From: Roseiarcus sp963823165
Lineage (GTDB): Bacteria; Pseudomonadota; Alphaproteobacteria; Rhizobiales; Beijerinckiaceae
Direction of reading: 5' to 3'
Assembly: GCA_963823165.1 (NCBI GenBank)
Contig: CAWGKV010000039.1
Coordinates: forward strand, 124,001-188,000
Length of the DNA stretch: 64,000 nucleotides
Part shown: piece by piece, positions 61,634 to 64,000 of the stretch
Layout: each line of letters starts with the position of its first letter
How positions within the stretch are numbered: the first letter of the stretch is position 1
Translations under genes and position numbers: made by a program
Notes under the pieces: model-generated
Databases searched by the model: none
Told to the model about the DNA's origin: nothing
Seen by the model: the letters and a program-made list of their open reading frames with translations, nothing else

Positions 61634-63841
61634 TCATGCCCGCATCGGCAGTTCGGAAATCAACTTGTCGAGGGTGATCGGATAGTCCCGGACGCGCACG
61701 CCGCAAGCGTTGTAAATTGCGTTGGCGATCGAGGCGCCGGCGCCGCAAATGCCGAGCTCGCCGATGCCCTTGCTTTTCAGCGGATTGGCTTCGGCGTCGA
61801 GTTCGGGAAGGAAAATTGCGTCCACGTTGAGCACATCGGCATGGACCGGAACGTGATATTCCGCGAGGTCGTGGTTCACGAATAAGCCGAAGCGCGGGTC
61901 GAGGATCATCGCTTCTTCAAGGGCGGCGCCGATGCCGAAGGTCATGCCGCCGATCGCCTGGGATCGCGCGGTCTTCTGGTTCAGGATGCGCCCGGCGGTA
62001 AAGACGCCCAGCATGCGCCGCAGCCGGACCTCGCCGGTGTCGATGTCGACGCCGACTTCGGCAAAGTGCGCGCCATAGGATTGCTGCGAGAATTCTTTGC
62101 GCGTCGCGCCGGGTCTGATCTCGCCGTCGGCGTCGATGCCTTCCGTACCGACGAGGTCTATGAGCCGCCTGGATTGGCCGGCGGCTTCAATTCGGCCATC
62201 GGCGAAGCGGGCGCTGTCGGGCTCCACGCCCGCGAGCCCTGCCAGTTTTGCTCGCAACTTGTTGCAGGCGTCGAACAGCGCGGAGCCCGAACTGGCCGCG
62301 CCGAAGGAACCGCCCGAGCCCGATGCCTGCGGAAAATTCGTATCGCCCAATTCCACTCGAACGCGTTCGGTAGGTAGGCCGAGCATTTCCGCCGCGATCT
62401 GGGTCAGAATGGTGTAAGTCCCCGTACCGATATCGGTCATCGCCATGCGCACAACGGCCATGCCGTCCGGTCCGAGGCGCACGTTGGCCTTCGACAGTTC
62501 AAGCGTGTTGCCGCGCGTGGCGGCCGCCACGCCCATTCCGACGAGCCAGCGCCCGTCCCGCGACTGGCCAGGCTTTGGATTCCGCCGGTCCCAACCAAAC
62601 TGGCGCGCTCCCTCCTCGAAGCAGCGAATGAGGTGACGACTGGAATAGGGAATGTGCTTTTCCGGATCCTCCGTCGGCTCGTTGCGCATCCTCAGCTCGA
62701 TCGGGTCGAGGGCGACTTTTTCGGCGAGCTCGTCCATGGCGCACTCCAGAGCCAGAAGACCGACCGCCTCTCCGGGGGCGCGCATCGACGAAGCGACAGG
62801 AATGTCGAGAGGCGCCAGACGATGCCTGGTCAGTCGGTTTTCGCCGGCATAGAGCGTCCGCGTTTGAAGGGCCGCGCCCTCATAGTTCTGCTCGCTCCAA
62901 AGATTGCCCGAAAACACATCGTGGCCGATCGCAAGAATGCGGCCGTTTCGATCCGTGCCCAGGCGGATGCGTTGTATGGTGTCCGAACGGTGAGTCGTGA
63001 CATGGAACACCTGCTGACGCGTCAGCGCCGTCTTCACCGGCCGGTTGAGCTGGCGCGCAGCGATCGCCGCCAAGATCGCGTCGGCGTTGACCCAAAGCTT
63101 GGAGCCAAACCCGCCGCCGATGTAAGGGCTGATCAGCCGGACGTTCTCGACCGGAATCTCGAGCGTCCTGGCGATCGCGTCGCGCCCCTGATTCAGCATC
63201 TGGTTCGAGGTGTGAAGGATGAGGTTGTCGCCCTCCCACATGGCCAGCGTGGCGTGAGGCTCCATCATGGCCTGGCTTTGCAGGGGCGTGGTGTAAGTGA
63301 CGTCGAGTTGCACGGGGGCCGCGGCGAACGCGCCGGCGAAATCGCCTATTGCGCTATCGGGCGGGGGGCCTTCCTGAGGGATGCGCGCCTGATCCAGACC
63401 GCTGCGTAATGCAAATCTTCCAGGCGCGCTGTCGTAGTTCACGCGCACGAGGTAGGCGGCCGCTCTGGCTTCCTCGAAAGTCTCGGCCACTACGAACGCG
63501 ACTGGCAGGCCATAATAGGATACCTCCGGGCTTGTGAGCACGGGGTGGGCCACGTGATGATTGCCGACGCCTTGCTCGGGCGCATTTCGATGGGTCAGCA
63601 CCAGGATGACGCCGGGCGCTCGCTTCGCCGCATCCGAATCGATGGAATTGATTCGTCCCTTGCCGATCGAGGCTTCGACGACGAAGCCATAAGCCGCCTT
63701 CGGACCCTGCTCGAATTCGTAGGCGTAGAGAGCGCCGCCTGTGACCTTGAGCCGACCGTCGACGCGATCGAGCGGCTTGCCGACGACGCCCTGCGCGCCG
63801 AGATCGAGCGCGTTTGATCCTATGGGAGCGTTCATTTCCAT
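61634..63841 (-). CDS. Xanthine dehydrogenase family molybdopterin-binding subunit (PaoC/YagR-like aldehyde oxidoreductase)
   Basis: 735 residues. N-terminus GKPLDRVDGRLKVTGGALYA is the standard opening; ATLAMWEGDNLILHTSNQML, ISPYIGGGFGSKLWVNADAI and VRMAMTDIGTGTYTILTQIA bind the Mo-MCD cofactor; the catalytic Glu is in KSKGIGELGICGAGASIANA near the C-terminus. ATG 63841 has GGAGG upstream. It forms a three-subunit enzyme with an FAD subunit (partial, at 63861) and a 2Fe-2S subunit beyond the window. Probably oxidises aldehydes. Confidence 0.92.
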   Translation of the reverse strand: MEMNAPIGSNALDLGAQGVVGKPLDRVDGRLKVTGGALYAYEFEQGPKAAYGFVVEASIGKGRINSIDSDAAKRAPGVILVLTHRNAPEQGVGNHHVAHPVLTSPEVSYYGLPVAFVVAETFEEARAAAYLVRVNYDSAPGRFALRSGLDQARIPQEGPPPDSAIGDFAGAFAAAPVQLDVTYTTPLQSQAMMEPHATLAMWEGDNLILHTSNQMLNQGRDAIARTLEIPVENVRLISPYIGGGFGSKLWVNADAILAAIAARQLNRPVKTALTRQQVFHVTTHRSDTIQRIRLGTDRNGRILAIGHDVFSGNLWSEQNYEGAALQTRTLYAGENRLTRHRLAPLDIPVASSMRAPGEAVGLLALECAMDELAEKVALDPIELRMRNEPTEDPEKHIPYSSRHLIRCFEEGARQFGWDRRNPKPGQSRDGRWLVGMGVAAATRGNTLELSKANVRLGPDGMAVVRMAMTDIGTGTYTILTQIAAEMLGLPTERVRVELGDTNFPQASGSGGSFGAASSGSALFDACNKLRAKLAGLAGVEPDSARFADGRIEAAGQSRRLIDLVGTEGIDADGEIRPGATRKEFSQQSYGAHFAEVGVDIDTGEVRLRRMLGVFTAGRILNQKTARSQAIGGMTFGIGAALEEAMILDPRFGLFVNHDLAEYHVPVHADVLNVDAIFLPELDAEANPLKSKGIGELGICGAGASIANAIYNACGVRVRDYPITLDKLISELPMRA

Positions 63842-63860
63842 TTGGGCCTGCCTCCTCAGG

Positions 63861-64000
63861 TCAGAGTCGCTTCAGCCAGAACGGCGCGCAGCGTGCGGCG
63901 CGTGAGGGGGATCTTGAAGTCGTTGCCTCCACGGCCGCGGGCTCCGGCCAGAACGTCGGACGCGACGGCGTCAAACGTCTGCTCGTTCGCCGCCGCACCG
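63861..64000 (-). CDS. FAD-binding subunit of the xanthine-dehydrogenase-family enzyme (partial, N-terminus off window)
   Basis: The last ~46 codons of a minus-strand gene: AANEQTFDAVASDVLAGARG, then NDFKIPLTRRTLRAVLAEATLT and stop at 63861-63863. The KIPL-x-R-RTL end is typical of PaoB/YagS-type FAD subunits (CO-dehydrogenase flavoprotein C-terminal domain). 19 bp upstream of the Mo subunit gene, the expected operon order. Confidence 0.8.
   Translation of the reverse strand, partial: VRRRTSRRLTPSRPTFWPEPAAVEATTSRSPSRAARCAPFWLKRL

Overview
The window comes from a GC-rich alphaproteobacterium, most likely of the order Hyphomicrobiales (Rhizobiales). Indicators are a GcrA cell-cycle regulator, an argD-argF-hslO cluster, a DUF6101-type protein and a pstSCAB-phoU-phoB operon. 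A PQQ-linked ABC gene set of the type found in lanthanide-using methylotrophs, plus a stand-alone pqqA, point to a methylotroph or methanotroph relative (Beijerinckiaceae/Methylocystaceae). This is inferred from gene content; no marker gene was placed on a tree.

Layout. 1-2.7 kb: a partial PAS/HisKA_3 sensor kinase, a secreted S1 protease, and a PepSY-like secreted protein followed by an orphan OmpR-type regulator. 3.2-7.3 kb (minus): argD-argF-hslO-ispA behind an unusual promoter-plus-terminator leader. 7.7-13.7 kb: gcrA, convergent with the phosphate regulon phoB<-phoU<-pstB<-pstA<-pstC<-pstS, which has a Pho-box-like site upstream. 14.8-16.9 kb: a flavodoxin-fold NAD(P)H dehydrogenase and xylB.

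16.9-23.8 kb is the most interesting metabolic block. A minus-strand operon encodes a PQQ-associated binding protein, a YVTN beta-propeller, an ABC ATPase and an ABC-2 permease (the PedA1A2BC/Lut-type lanthanide uptake set). It runs by 4-bp overlap straight into a second, NitT/TauT-like ABC importer whose ATPase is frameshifted. Divergent from it is a small secreted protein with an EF-hand-like acidic loop, followed by a 25-residue pqqA. 24-27 kb holds small genes and wrecked IS91 and IS630 elements.

27-43 kb is an accessory, in places more A/T-rich, surface-polysaccharide island. It has an ABC capsule exporter (KpsM, KpsT and three KpsE/BexC-type proteins), two methyltransferases, a secreted beta-helix protein, and two paralogous sulfotransferase-TPR fusions, one of them frameshifted. 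Inverted IS630 copies bound it at 26.8-27.0 and 43.2-44.2 kb. The genes fit export and decoration (methyl, possibly sulfate) of an extracellular glycan whose synthesis genes lie elsewhere.

44.7-64 kb: a PA0069-type radical SAM protein, nth, an orphan branched-chain-amino-acid-type binding protein with a stop at codon 3, a degenerate IS630, an RND efflux pump (permease frameshifted) with adaptor, an aquaporin remnant, and a run of redox enzymes: a three-subunit GMC/gluconate-dehydrogenase-type complex, a di-heme cytochrome-c-peroxidase-like protein, a sulfite-oxidase-like molybdoenzyme, and a xanthine-dehydrogenase-family Mo subunit with a partial FAD subunit at the edge.

At least four otherwise intact genes carry single-base frameshifts. 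This raises the question of sequencing indels versus real decay. No rRNA, tRNA or CRISPR array was seen.
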